NCBI RefSeq assembly: GCF_046557915.1
Contig: NZ_JBHEBG010000009.1
Coordinates: 1-35,141, forward strand
Direction: 5' to 3'
Length of the DNA stretch: 35,141 bases
DNA from: JBHEBG01 sp046557915
GTDB lineage: Bacteria; Bacteroidota; Bacteroidia; Flavobacteriales; Flavobacteriaceae
Part shown: one piece after another, positions 16,904-24,558 of the stretch
Layout: the number at the start of each line of letters is the position of its first letter
Position numbering within the stretch: the stretch's first letter is position 1
Position numbers and translations under genes: made by a program
Notes under the pieces: generated by a model
Databases searched by the model: none
The model's input: only the letters and a program-made list of their open reading frames with translations
Told to the model about the DNA's origin: nothing

Positions 16904-16940
16904 AAAACAACTAAGGCGTGGTTAACAAACCACGCCTTAG
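16904..16940 (-). terminator. strong terminator after the 57-residue protein gene
   Basis: CTAAGGCGTGGTT (16911-16923) is perfectly complementary to AACCACGCCTTAG (16928-16940), a 13-bp stem with a 4-base loop. On the minus strand it is followed by TTGTTTT. It starts 22 bases after the stop at 16963, supporting a real transcribed gene there. Confidence 0.8.
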
Positions 16941-16962
16941 CTCTATAAACATAAATGGGTCG

Positions 16963-17136
16963 TTATTCCGTATCTAAGATTCTGGGTATGTTGGAGGTTG
17001 ATACCTCATTAACCGAAACCTTGGCCAAACTTGTGGTGTTGGTTTCAGAATCCAAATCCTGATCCATTGAATAGTAAGTAAGTGAAGCGGCAACAAAGCA
17101 GCTAAAATATACGAGACTTTTTAATTTGTATGACAT
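16963..17136 (-). CDS. small membrane-anchored or secreted protein, unknown
   Basis: A 57-residue protein: MSYKLKSLVYFSCFVAAS, a hydrophobic segment (about 8-22) ending in SLTYYS, then an acidic, Ser/Thr/Val-rich tail (DQDLDSETNTTSLAKVS) ending in RILDTE. It could be a small membrane protein with an exported tail or a cleaved secreted peptide. No family is recognised. Support comes from a plausible signal-like N terminus, codon use like its neighbours, and the perfect 13-bp terminator just downstream. No consensus promoter was found upstream. Confidence 0.6.
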   Translation of the reverse strand: MSYKLKSLVYFSCFVAASLTYYSMDQDLDSETNTTSLAKVSVNEVSTSNIPRILDTE

Positions 17137-17664
17137 AACTGTGGGGGTTTCAGTTCTCTAACTAAGTTATGGCCGTTTGTAATTTCATTTGGATAATTGT
17201 TGTCAAATAAGCCTTTTTTGATGTCAAAAGATCAATATCAGTGGTTTAAATCATGAGGGAACAAAATTTTTTTAAAATCACCTTTTAAAATCTTCGATGT
17301 ATGGCTTTAATTAATGGATAATAGGAGTCGCCATTTTATGTATATACAACCAAATAAATCAATTATTAAGAAAATAAACGGGTGATTTAGGGAAGGTGTT
17401 TTTCATTTTTTCCTAGGAAAAACCAAGGTGATGTTCATTACCGCATTGTTAAGTTAATCATAAGTTGTACTAAAATCGAAATCACACTAATTTAATACAA
17501 TTTATTGATAATCAGTACTTTAAAATTATTTTATTGCCATTTTATTGTAGAAGATCAGTTGGCCTCTTTGTTAAACAAAATAGAAAGATGTAACAATTTG
17601 GTTTTTGGATAGTCTTATTTACAAAGCGTTTAATTAACGACATCAATCAAAAATCAATCATAAA
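17137..17664. other. 528-base AT-rich region without a recognisable gene
   Basis: No open frame longer than about 15 codons with a sensible start was found, and no RNA gene. It contains two close copies of TTTAAAATC (about 17272-17292), a small inverted repeat TTTTGA-TG-TCAAAA (about 17215-17228), and many A/T runs. No exact TAnnTTTG promoter could be placed before the repeat-protein gene at 17665. The length is unusual for this otherwise compact window, so it may hold the control region of that gene or a small RNA. Confidence 0.5.
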
Positions 17665-18327
17665 ATGAACAAGTTATTAGTAATCTGTGGTTTGGTATTC
17701 TTGGCGAATACTTCCACTCCCGAAGAAAAAAAAGAGACCTTGGCATGTATAGTGGACGAGGTTGAAATGAACGAAAATCAAAATTTATCAGAAGCCTTGG
17801 CGGTGTTAAGCACCATTGGTAAGGAAATTGAGGTTAAAACGGTGGATTTTTCTGCCGCGGCAAGAGTTGCTCCGTGCGAGTTAGATTTAGATCAGGTGGT
17901 TTATATTGAAGAAGAAGCCGAGATAGATCTTGGGTTTGATGTAACCGATTACCTACCCGAAGGTTTCGATCCAAACAAGAGCTATGTAGATCTTAATGGT
18001 ATTGAATATCTTGAAGAGGAGGAAATTGAACTCGGTTTCGATGCAAACAGCTATCTGCCTGCTTCATTCAACGCCTATGACGCCCCTACAGGGATAGAAG
18101 GGATTGTATATGTTGAAGAACAAGAACCAATAGATTTGGGTTTTAATACCTCGGATTATTTACCTAGCAACTTCGATCCTTATAAATCCTATGAAGATTT
18201 GGATGCGATAATCTACCTAGAAGATGAGGAAGTCATAGAGCTTGGTTTCGATGTAAACGAGTATTTGCCCTTAGGTTTTGATCCACACGCGGAAGATACC
18301 ACGACCCAGAACGCCTACATGTATTAA
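17665..18327 (+). CDS. acidic repeat protein 1 (LGFDxxxYLPxxFDP repeats), unknown function
   Basis: A 220-residue protein. A short hydrophobic N terminus (MNKLLVICGLVFLANTS) looks like a signal peptide. Residues 20-79 are a non-repeat part with a helix (NLSEALAVLSTIGKEI). Four repeats follow: 80-114, 115-148, 149-183 and 184-210. Each starts Y-[IVL]-E-E/D-rich, continues I-[DE]-LGF-[DN]-x3-YLP-x2-F-[DN], and ends in one of two linkers: a K-S-Y-x-DL form (repeats 1 and 3) or a D-A-PTGIEGIV form (repeat 2). Acidic residues dominate. No adhesin, sorting or enzymatic motif is seen. It is paralogous to the next gene. Probably exported; calcium binding or matrix roles are only guesses. Confidence 0.8.
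   Translation: MNKLLVICGLVFLANTSTPEEKKETLACIVDEVEMNENQNLSEALAVLSTIGKEIEVKTVDFSAAARVAPCELDLDQVVYIEEEAEIDLGFDVTDYLPEGFDPNKSYVDLNGIEYLEEEEIELGFDANSYLPASFNAYDAPTGIEGIVYVEEQEPIDLGFNTSDYLPSNFDPYKSYEDLDAIIYLEDEEVIELGFDVNEYLPLGFDPHAEDTTTQNAYMY
17902..18294 (+). repeat. four in-frame coding repeats in acidic repeat protein 1
   Basis: Units of 35, 34, 35 and 27 residues with the common core LGFxxxxYLPxxF. Linker types alternate A-B-A, giving a super-repeat of about 69 residues. The same order occurs in the downstream paralogue. Confidence 0.85.
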
Positions 18328-18451
18328 TTTCAGCCGCACCTTTTAGGGCGCAGGCACTTCAAAGCATTGTTTCAACACAAACCGTTTTTTACCAAAAAGG
18401 TAAAATATCTAACATATAATCTTGGTTTATTATTATGTTGAATTAGCGAAG

Positions 18452-18487
18452 CAAAACCTCTATATTTTATAGGGGTTTTGTTTTTTT
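18452..18487 (+). terminator. intrinsic terminator after acidic repeat protein 1
   Basis: CAAAACCTCTATA and TATAGGGGTTTTG form a 13-bp stem (one G-T) with a TTT loop, followed by seven T. It lies 125 bases after the stop. The two repeat genes are therefore probably separate transcripts. Confidence 0.85.
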
Positions 18488-18725
18488 GGCTATTTCTCAC
18501 ATTAGATGGAGGATTGGGGTCATATTAACAAAAAAATAACATTAAATCGTCAGATTTTTTTGTGCAAGAAACCATCATTAAAAATGACTACTCCGTAAGA
18601 ATTAATATGTTAAAATGCGAAGTTGATAGTGTTTGATCACCGAATCTGATGAAACCGTTTTTTGCCCTTAAATATTGGTTCGTTAAGGAAAATTTAAAGA
18701 CAACAATTTATAATAAATGCTGTTC

Positions 18726-18733
18726 TATCTTTG
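18726..18733 (+). promoter_or_regulatory. -7 element for acidic repeat protein 2
   Basis: TATCTTTG matches TAnnTTTG exactly, 24 bases before the ATG at 18758. No TTG lies at the expected -33 distance, so activity may be weak or depend on another factor. Confidence 0.55.
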
Positions 18734-18757
18734 CTTTAAATTTAAACTGTAAAGGTT

Positions 18758-19270
18758 ATGAACAACAAAAATTTGATTTTGATCGCTATCCTAGGACTTT
18801 TTGCCTATACCGGCGTTTATGCCTGCTATAATGGCAATAATATAGATAGTTCTGACTTTCCTTGTATCGAATATATTGAGGAAGAACAGGAAATAGATTT
18901 GGGTTTTGATACTGCGGATTACCTTCCCGAAGGTTTTAACCCCTACGAGGTATATGTAAACCTACATGCTATTGAGTATTGTGAGGATGAAACCATAGAG
19001 TTAGGATTTGACACCAGCAATTATCTACCCCAAGATTTTGACCCTTATGCAGATCCAACTGGTATTGATGGGATTGTATATGTTGAAGATGAAACCATAG
19101 AACTTGGTTTTGATACGGCGGATTACCTTCCTGAAGGTTTTAACCCCTACGAAGTATATTTTGATCTTAATTCAGTGGAATACATTGAAGACGAGGAAAT
19201 AGAATTGGGTTTTGATGTAAACAAGTATTTACCTAAGGGTTTCGACCCCTATGGGGATGTAAGTATCTAA
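18758..19270 (+). CDS. acidic repeat protein 2, paralogue of the upstream gene
   Basis: A 170-residue protein with a clear signal peptide (MNNKNLILIAILGLFAYTGVYA, cleavage likely after 22). Four repeats of the same type follow almost at once: 39-73, 74-107, 108-141 and 142-170, each with LGFD-x3-YLP-x2-F-[DN]-PY. The mature part has 40 Asp/Glu against 2 Lys and no Arg, so it is extremely acidic. Repeats 1 and 3 carry PYEVY-type linkers and repeat 2 a DPTGIDGIV linker, the same order as in the upstream paralogue. It lacks that protein's 60-residue non-repeat segment. Function is unknown; secretion or a periplasmic location is likely. Confidence 0.82.
   Translation: MNNKNLILIAILGLFAYTGVYACYNGNNIDSSDFPCIEYIEEEQEIDLGFDTADYLPEGFNPYEVYVNLHAIEYCEDETIELGFDTSNYLPQDFDPYADPTGIDGIVYVEDETIELGFDTADYLPEGFNPYEVYFDLNSVEYIEDEEIELGFDVNKYLPKGFDPYGDVSI
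18872..19267 (+). repeat. four in-frame coding repeats in acidic repeat protein 2
   Basis: Units of 35, 34, 34 and 29 residues. At DNA level, 18914-18955 and 19118-19159 match at 40 of 42 positions, offset by 204 bases (68 codons). This shows a fairly recent internal duplication, or gene conversion, of a two-unit block. Confidence 0.85.
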
Positions 19271-19298
19271 TATTAACATCAAACTAAAATTTTATAAT

Positions 19299-19328
19299 AA
19301 GACCCCGCTTTTGTCGGGGTCTTTGCTT
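19299..19328. terminator. bidirectional terminator between acidic repeat protein 2 and the SLC13 gene
   Basis: AAGACCCCG (19299-19307) pairs with CGGGGTCTT (19315-19323) around a 7-base loop. T-rich bases follow on the plus strand (TGCTTTT) and an AT-rich run on the minus strand (ATTATAAAATTTT). It serves two convergent genes. Confidence 0.85.
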
Positions 19329-20759
19329 TTAGAACAGCAGTGGTACAACAAATTGAAACATTAAGATCAATAGCCCAACCGCTATTAAATTAAGAATAAT
19401 TCCTACCCGGGCCATTTCATGAACTTTGATATAACCGCTAGCAAAGACAATGGCGTTTGGCGGTGTGGCCATAGGTAGCATAAAAGCGCAACTACTGGCC
19501 ATGGTCACCGGAATTAATAAATAGAGCAAAGGTATTTCCAAGCCAATGGCAATCCCTGCTACAACAGGGGCAAGTACCGCTACTAGGGCAACATTGCTCA
19601 TAAGCTCGGTCATAAAGAGCATTAATAAGATCAGCAGGGCCGCTGTAAACAAAACACTGATCTCGCTGGCAGCAATAGCTGTGGCCACCATATCCACAAT
19701 GCCGCTAACCGACATGCCTTTGGCCAAGGCAAGCCCACCACCAAAAAGGATAAGAATACCCCAGGCGAGTTTTTCAGTATCTTTCCATCTAATTATAAAA
19801 TCGCCCTTTTTCATGTCAAACGGAATCGCAAAAAGGGAAACGGCCGCCAACATGCTTATAATAGTATCGGACAAGCCCAAATCGGGGAATACACTGTTGA
19901 TTAAGGTCCTAAAGATCCAAAGGAAAACGGTAACACCAAATATGGCCAATACCATTTTTTCCTTCCCAGAAGTAGGGCCTAGTTTTTTAAGTTCTGCTTG
20001 TATAACATCCTTGGAGGCGTTGAATTTGAGTTCTCTATTGGGAAACATCCATTTTACCAGAACCAAATAACTGATACCGATCATGGTAATGGAGAAGGGT
20101 AGCCCTATAACCATCCATTTTAGAAAAGAAATTTCGATATTGTATTGGTTCTCCAAGAGCCCTATCAATACAGAATTGGGCGGAGTGCCAATTACGGTCG
20201 CTATGCCCCCCGCATTGGCGGAAAATGCAATACCCAGCATAACGCTGAGAGCAAAATTACGATCGTTTTTGGTAAACCCATCGGCGTCGTTTACCAACAG
20301 CCCTATTACTGACATAGCAATAGGAAGCATTACCACCACACTGGCGGTATTGCTTATCCACATACTTAAAGCGGCAGTGGCGATCATAAAGCCCAAAACC
20401 ACTTTATTGGGGGTGGTGCCCGTTATTCTTATAATATTTAATGCTATTCGTTTGTGTAGATTTACCTTTTCTAATGCAAGGGCCATAACAAAGCCACCAA
20501 AAAATAGAAATATAATGGGACTTCCATAATTGGCGCCAACATCTGCAATAGGCATAATTTTCAGTAATGGAAAAAGAATTAGTGGAAGTAATGCAGCTAC
20601 AGATATGGATACCGCTTCGGTAATCCACCAGATAACCATCCAAGCTGCTACGGCAATTACTGCGTCACCTTTTTCGGAAATTAAATCAGTTGGAAAATAA
20701 TGTAGTACAAAAAACGAAATGGGGCCGAGAAACAACCCAATTTTTTTGCTGAAGTCCAT
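19329..20759 (-). CDS. SLC13/DASS family anion:Na+ symporter
   Basis: A 476-residue inner-membrane transporter with about 11-12 hydrophobic segments. It belongs to the divalent anion:sodium symporter family, which takes up dicarboxylates, citrate, sulfate or phosphate. The first substrate-site motif is SNT (136-138, WISNTASVVVMLP). The second appears as SNV in TELMSNVALVAVL rather than SNT. GTPPN (IGTPPNSVLIG) and ATPPNAIVFASG are the two PPN turns of the inverted-repeat fold. Specificity cannot be settled; a dicarboxylate is most common. A 12-bp palindrome (20762-20773) lies next to the start codon. Confidence 0.93.
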   Translation of the reverse strand: MDFSKKIGLFLGPISFFVLHYFPTDLISEKGDAVIAVAAWMVIWWITEAVSISVAALLPLILFPLLKIMPIADVGANYGSPIIFLFFGGFVMALALEKVNLHKRIALNIIRITGTTPNKVVLGFMIATAALSMWISNTASVVVMLPIAMSVIGLLVNDADGFTKNDRNFALSVMLGIAFSANAGGIATVIGTPPNSVLIGLLENQYNIEISFLKWMVIGLPFSITMIGISYLVLVKWMFPNRELKFNASKDVIQAELKKLGPTSGKEKMVLAIFGVTVFLWIFRTLINSVFPDLGLSDTIISMLAAVSLFAIPFDMKKGDFIIRWKDTEKLAWGILILFGGGLALAKGMSVSGIVDMVATAIAASEISVLFTAALLILLMLFMTELMSNVALVAVLAPVVAGIAIGLEIPLLYLLIPVTMASSCAFMLPMATPPNAIVFASGYIKVHEMARVGIILNLIAVGLLILMFQFVVPLLF

Positions 20760-20884
20760 GTAACAAATTTGTTGCCCCCTAAACTATACTTTTTCCAGTA
20801 GTTTTAAAAATAAAATTGACGTTCCATGACAAATGGGAAATTTTATGAAGCACTTGGGTAGTTTGCCAAGCATTTACCTTACCG

Positions 20885-22294
20885 CTATTGGTTTAGATTA
20901 ATAGGGTTTAATGCTTCGTCAAAGAGAGCATAAAACAGTTTTTGTTCGCCCTCCATGGTATTGTAGGCCGCCACAAAAAAGAGGTTGTCATTAATCTCCA
21001 CGAATTCTGGCAGGTAATTGCCGTTGTACGCAATTTCTTTAATCAAACCGCCGTTGGCATTAAATTTTTTCAAATATAGGTCGGTGGAGATAACGAAAGA
21101 GTCGCCAAGGGAGATTAACCCTTGTATGTCCGATCCATTATTGAATGTGTCATGTGCAACTTTATTTCCGGTAGCATCGGTGACCATTAATTCTCCTCTG
21201 GCATAGCATGCGATATTACCATTAGACAGTTGTGCCAGATGGTAAGGGCCGTTAAGGACATTAAGATCGGTGGGTGTGGTAGTTAAGCCCGAATCTTCAT
21301 AGATAACATGCGCCGTTACGTTTAAACTGGCATCAAAAAAGACGAGCAAGGGTTTGTAGTCGGTAACAAAAGGGGCAACTGCGTTTTTAGTAAACACCGC
21401 GCCATATGCTATAAAACCGGTACTTGTCTGAATCATATCGCCGATCATGGCATCCGCACTGCCAAAGGCATTAAAATGTTCCTCAAAGGCATCGCCACTG
21501 CTGTTTCTTCTTTCTACTGCGGTTTTATAGACACCGCCATCTTCCTTGGTCCCATAGTATAGGAAATCGGTTCCGGAAGGTAAATATCCATAACTGTGCC
21601 TTGTGGCAGAATTTATACCATTAACAAAACCCCAGGCACCGGTATAGGTAACTTCCTGAGTCCCGTAAAGGCTAGGTAAAGTTCTGGAAAAATGAAAATT
21701 TTTGTTTCCGGTAGGAAGGAAGTTTACAAAAGCACTGTTGGAATTGAAGGGCTTGTCCGCAATATAATTGGATGTTGCACTATAGTCCCCATTTAGTTCC
21801 TTATAATAAAATTTGGACCCCTCTGCACCAACCTTATCCTCTAGCAACTCTATAAAATAAATATCGTTGGTAGTATTAAGTCCGGTCTCTAAAGGAATAG
21901 ATATAAAGCCGGTTTCAATTTCGGGGAAAATATAATTTATTTCAATGGCGTCCGTAACGCTGATAGACCTAGAAAAAGTGTCTTTATTATCTTCTACGTC
22001 CGTAACTTCCAAAACAATGGTAAAATCGCCCGCTTCTTGCAGTAGAATTTCAGGATTTTCTTTTACGCTGGTTTCCCCGTTTCCAAAATCGTAATGGTAT
22101 GAGGTGGCACCTTCGGAGCAGCTCGTAATTTTAATGGATTCACCGACCGCACCCGAGTTTTTGTCCAATGAAAAACAAGCTTTGAGGGTAATTGGGGAAG
22201 TAGGATCTTCTTCTGGATCACCGGTGGTTGAAGTGTCCTTAGAACAAGAAAAAATCATAGTAAGGCAGAAGCCTAGTAGGTATAGATGCTTCAT
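20885..22294 (-). CDS. PKD-domain lipoprotein
   Basis: A 469-residue exported lipoprotein with lipobox IFSC (C17), a short acidic linker (DPEEDPTSP), and one PKD domain (about 38-113) with the typical SYHYDFGNGETS core and a final strand DTFSRSISV. The remaining 350 residues are strand-rich and contain repeated phrases such as LSNGNIACYARG, which suggests a propeller-like fold for protein-protein contact or surface display, but no named domain is certain. There is no C-terminal sorting domain. A weak hairpin at 20850-20871 may end the transcript. It is a stand-alone gene between the SLC13 and lysS genes. Confidence 0.8.
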   Translation of the reverse strand: MKHLYLLGFCLTMIFSCSKDTSTTGDPEEDPTSPITLKACFSLDKNSGAVGESIKITSCSEGATSYHYDFGNGETSVKENPEILLQEAGDFTIVLEVTDVEDNKDTFSRSISVTDAIEINYIFPEIETGFISIPLETGLNTTNDIYFIELLEDKVGAEGSKFYYKELNGDYSATSNYIADKPFNSNSAFVNFLPTGNKNFHFSRTLPSLYGTQEVTYTGAWGFVNGINSATRHSYGYLPSGTDFLYYGTKEDGGVYKTAVERRNSSGDAFEEHFNAFGSADAMIGDMIQTSTGFIAYGAVFTKNAVAPFVTDYKPLLVFFDASLNVTAHVIYEDSGLTTTPTDLNVLNGPYHLAQLSNGNIACYARGELMVTDATGNKVAHDTFNNGSDIQGLISLGDSFVISTDLYLKKFNANGGLIKEIAYNGNYLPEFVEINDNLFFVAAYNTMEGEQKLFYALFDEALNPINLNQ

Positions 22295-22515
22295 ACATAT
22301 AGATTTGGGTACAACTAAGTAACTGATTTTTAGGATAATTTAGCGTAAAAACTCGATAAACTGCCCTAAACTTTAACAAAATCGGTTATAAATGACCCTA
22401 TCGTAAAAAAAAACAACGGTTTGAGGAGGTTTATTGTATTTAAGGCAAGTATGCCATAATTAGAGGTTACTGAGCCCATTTTTTCCCTTAAAAAGATATG
22501 GATACGGATTAGTAT

Positions 22516-24213
22516 TTAAAGCAGAACTACATTCAATGAATCGTTGGTTTTTTCAACCTTTGCCACCTGGTTCTTTGTCAATTCTTTTATGGTTTTGTCC
22601 CATTTTTTGTTGGAAAGGCCAGATTGTACCTTCAAATCGTTCAAGGGCAGTGTTTTAACTTTTTTTAGTAGTTCAAAAACCATTTTCCCCTCCTGGCTTA
22701 ATTCTATTTCGGGAGCCACTTTCTTTTCAGGCCTCATTTGTGGAAAGAACAGTACTTCTTGTATAGAGGAGTTATTGGTAAGTAACATCACTAAACGGTC
22801 TATGCCAATCCCGATTCCACTGGTAGGAGGCATACCATATTCCAAAGCCCTCAGAAAATCCTGGTCAATGAACATGGCTTCATCATCTCCTTTTTCCGAA
22901 AGTTTTAACTGATCCTCAAAACGCTCTCGTTGATCAATAGGATCGTTTAGTTCCGAATAGGCATTGGCCAGTTCTTTACCGTTGACCATCAATTCAAATC
23001 GCTCTGTCAGCGCTGAATTACTCCTATGCTCTTTGGTAAGTGGACTCATCTCCTTGGGATAATCTATAATAAAAGTAGGCTGAACATAATGGTGCTCACA
23101 ACGTTCACCAAAAATCTCATCGATCAGTTTGCCAATGCCCATACTGTCATCTACTTCCAGTCCCAGCTTTTTGGCCACCTCACGTAACTGTACTTCGTTC
23201 ATTCCGGCGACGTCATAACCGGTGTGTTCTTTTATTGCTTCTAAAATGGGTATCCTCGGATATGGGGCCTTAAATTCTATTTGCTTGTCCCCAACGGTTA
23301 CCTTGGAGGTTCCATTGGCATCTACAGCTACTTTTTCCAATAACTGCTCTGTGGTATCCATCATCCAATTATAATCCTTGTAGGCCACGTAGAGCTCCAT
23401 AACGGTAAATTCAGGATTATGGGTACGGTCCATACCCTCGTTCCTAAAATCTTTTGAAAACTCATAGACCCCATCAAAGCCACCAACAATTAAGCGTTTT
23501 AGATACAGTTCGTTGGCAATACGGAGATATAAGGGAATATTCAATGCATTATGATGGGTCATAAACGGTCTGGCCGCAGCTCCACCCGGTATGGGTTGCA
23601 AAATGGGTGTTTCTACTTCCAAATAATCCCGATCATTAAAAAATTGCCTTATGCTATTGGTAATTTTGGTCCTTTTGATAAAGGTTTCCTTTACCGACGG
23701 ATTTACCACTAAATCTACATAGCGCTGCCGGTATCTAAGCTCAGGGTCGTTAAACTCATCGTAAACATTCCCATCTCCATCAACTTTGGGCAGTGGTAGG
23801 GGACGTAGTGCTTTGCTCAACAAAGTGAAATCCGTAACCTTTACGGTTTTTTCACCTACTTGTGTGATGAACAATTCACCTTCTATCCCTATGATATCGC
23901 CAATATCTAGTAACTTTTTGTAAACTTCGTTATATTTTGTCTTGTCTTCACCTAAACAGATTTCATCGCGGTTAAAATAAACCTGGATACGGCCTTCACT
24001 ATCCTGTAATTCTGCAAAAGAGGCTTTGCCCTGAATACGTCTAGACATAAGACGACCGGAGAGTATTACTTTCTTTCCGTCCTCAAAAGCATCTTTACAG
24101 GTTTTGGAAGTGGCATCTACAGGGTATAGGGCCGCAGGATAAGGGTTAATTCCCATTTCCCTTAGTTTGGTCAGTTTTTCCCTTCTGATTACTTCTTGTT
24201 CGGACAGCTGCAT
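22516..24213 (-). CDS. lysS: lysine--tRNA ligase (class II)
   Basis: A 565-residue class IIb synthetase. An N-terminal OB-fold anticodon-binding domain (about 50-160) includes VILSGRLMSRRIQGKASF. The catalytic core has motif 2 (FRNEGMDRTHNPEFT) and motif 3 (GIGIGIDRLVML). About 60 residues follow the usual end of bacterial LysRS (E. coli: 505), with a helical, winged-helix-like composition (EGKMVFELLKKVKTLPLND). Two ATG codons are possible, 24219 and 24213; the second is chosen because it begins at MQLSEQEVIRRE and leaves a longer leader after the promoter. It is divergent from the Pmp3 gene. Confidence 0.97.
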   Translation of the reverse strand: MQLSEQEVIRREKLTKLREMGINPYPAALYPVDATSKTCKDAFEDGKKVILSGRLMSRRIQGKASFAELQDSEGRIQVYFNRDEICLGEDKTKYNEVYKKLLDIGDIIGIEGELFITQVGEKTVKVTDFTLLSKALRPLPLPKVDGDGNVYDEFNDPELRYRQRYVDLVVNPSVKETFIKRTKITNSIRQFFNDRDYLEVETPILQPIPGGAAARPFMTHHNALNIPLYLRIANELYLKRLIVGGFDGVYEFSKDFRNEGMDRTHNPEFTVMELYVAYKDYNWMMDTTEQLLEKVAVDANGTSKVTVGDKQIEFKAPYPRIPILEAIKEHTGYDVAGMNEVQLREVAKKLGLEVDDSMGIGKLIDEIFGERCEHHYVQPTFIIDYPKEMSPLTKEHRSNSALTERFELMVNGKELANAYSELNDPIDQRERFEDQLKLSEKGDDEAMFIDQDFLRALEYGMPPTSGIGIGIDRLVMLLTNNSSIQEVLFFPQMRPEKKVAPEIELSQEGKMVFELLKKVKTLPLNDLKVQSGLSNKKWDKTIKELTKNQVAKVEKTNDSLNVVLL

Positions 24214-24232
24214 ATACATATAGTTAAAGCTG

Positions 24233-24263
24233 CAAATATAGCTACTCTTAGGTAATCTATCAA
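24233..24263 (-). promoter_or_regulatory. promoter of lysS
   Basis: On the minus strand, TTG (24263-24261), 20 bases, then TATATTTG (24240-24233): a full match to the Bacteroidetes consensus. The start of transcription near 24228 gives a leader of about 15 bases to the ATG at 24213. Confidence 0.8.
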
Positions 24264-24298
24264 TCCAGTGAAAAGAATGTTTCTACGGGTATATTGGT

Positions 24299-24331
24299 TT
24301 GTTCATGGTTGTAACAAAATGGATATTTTTG
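24299..24331 (+). promoter_or_regulatory. promoter of the Pmp3/YqaE gene
   Basis: TTG (24299-24301), 22 bases, TATTTTTG (24324-24331). The start site near 24336 lies about 32 bases before the ATG at 24368. It is back to back with the lysS promoter. Confidence 0.7.
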
Positions 24332-24367
24332 CGTCAAATAAGTATATCGATCATAAATCCTACAAGA

Positions 24368-24523
24368 ATGAGTTTTTGGAGAGTCCTACTTGCCATTTTG
24401 TTTCCGCCCCTGTCCGTAATTGGAAAAGGTTGCGGGTCTATTTTAATCGTATTCCTTTTAACGCTATGCGGCTGGGTACCAGGTGTCATTGCGGCCTTGG
24501 TAATCCTTAACAATCCCAACTGA
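24368..24523 (+). CDS. YqaE/Pmp3-family small membrane protein
   Basis: A 51-residue hydrophobic peptide with two membrane helices, the whole of which matches the Pmp3/YqaE family: MSFWRVLLAILFPPLSV, then GCGSILIVFLLTLCGW and VPGVIAALVIL. In yeast and plants such proteins affect membrane potential and salt tolerance; the bacterial role is poorly known and is often linked to stress. The ATG at 24368 gives the exact family start; the frame is open further upstream, but that part overlaps the promoter. It lies 35 bases before a lipoprotein gene that has its own -7 element. Confidence 0.93.
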   Translation: MSFWRVLLAILFPPLSVIGKGCGSILIVFLLTLCGWVPGVIAALVILNNPN

Positions 24524-24529
24524 TAGTTG

Positions 24530-24537
24530 TATCTTTG
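24530..24537 (+). promoter_or_regulatory. -7 element before the lipoprotein-lipB pair
   Basis: TATCTTTG, an exact TAnnTTTG match, 21 bases before the ATG at 24559. No TTG is found at the -33 position, so read-through from the Pmp3 promoter may also contribute. Confidence 0.5.
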
Positions 24538-24558
24538 TATTTCTAACCATTAGGATCC

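Larger units (their letters stand above)
18328..18757. other. 430-base spacer between the two repeat-protein genes
   Basis: It holds a strong terminator for the first gene (18452-18487) and a -7 element for the second (18726-18733). Nothing else is recognisable; a frame open across 18649-18831 overlaps the real start of the second gene in another frame and has no protein-like features. Confidence 0.6.

Noticed and set aside
17272..17292. Two close copies of TTTAAAATC considered as an operator or start of a repeat array
   Set aside because: Only two imperfect AT-rich copies, easily explained by chance in this composition.
18649..18831. 60-codon frame spanning the start of acidic repeat protein 2
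   Set aside because: It overlaps the signal peptide of the real gene in another frame and would start upstream of the -7 element.
17665..19270. Idea that the repeat genes are the tail of a larger surface adhesin broken by frameshift
   Set aside because: Each has its own ATG, signal-like N terminus and terminator, so they are complete genes rather than fragments.
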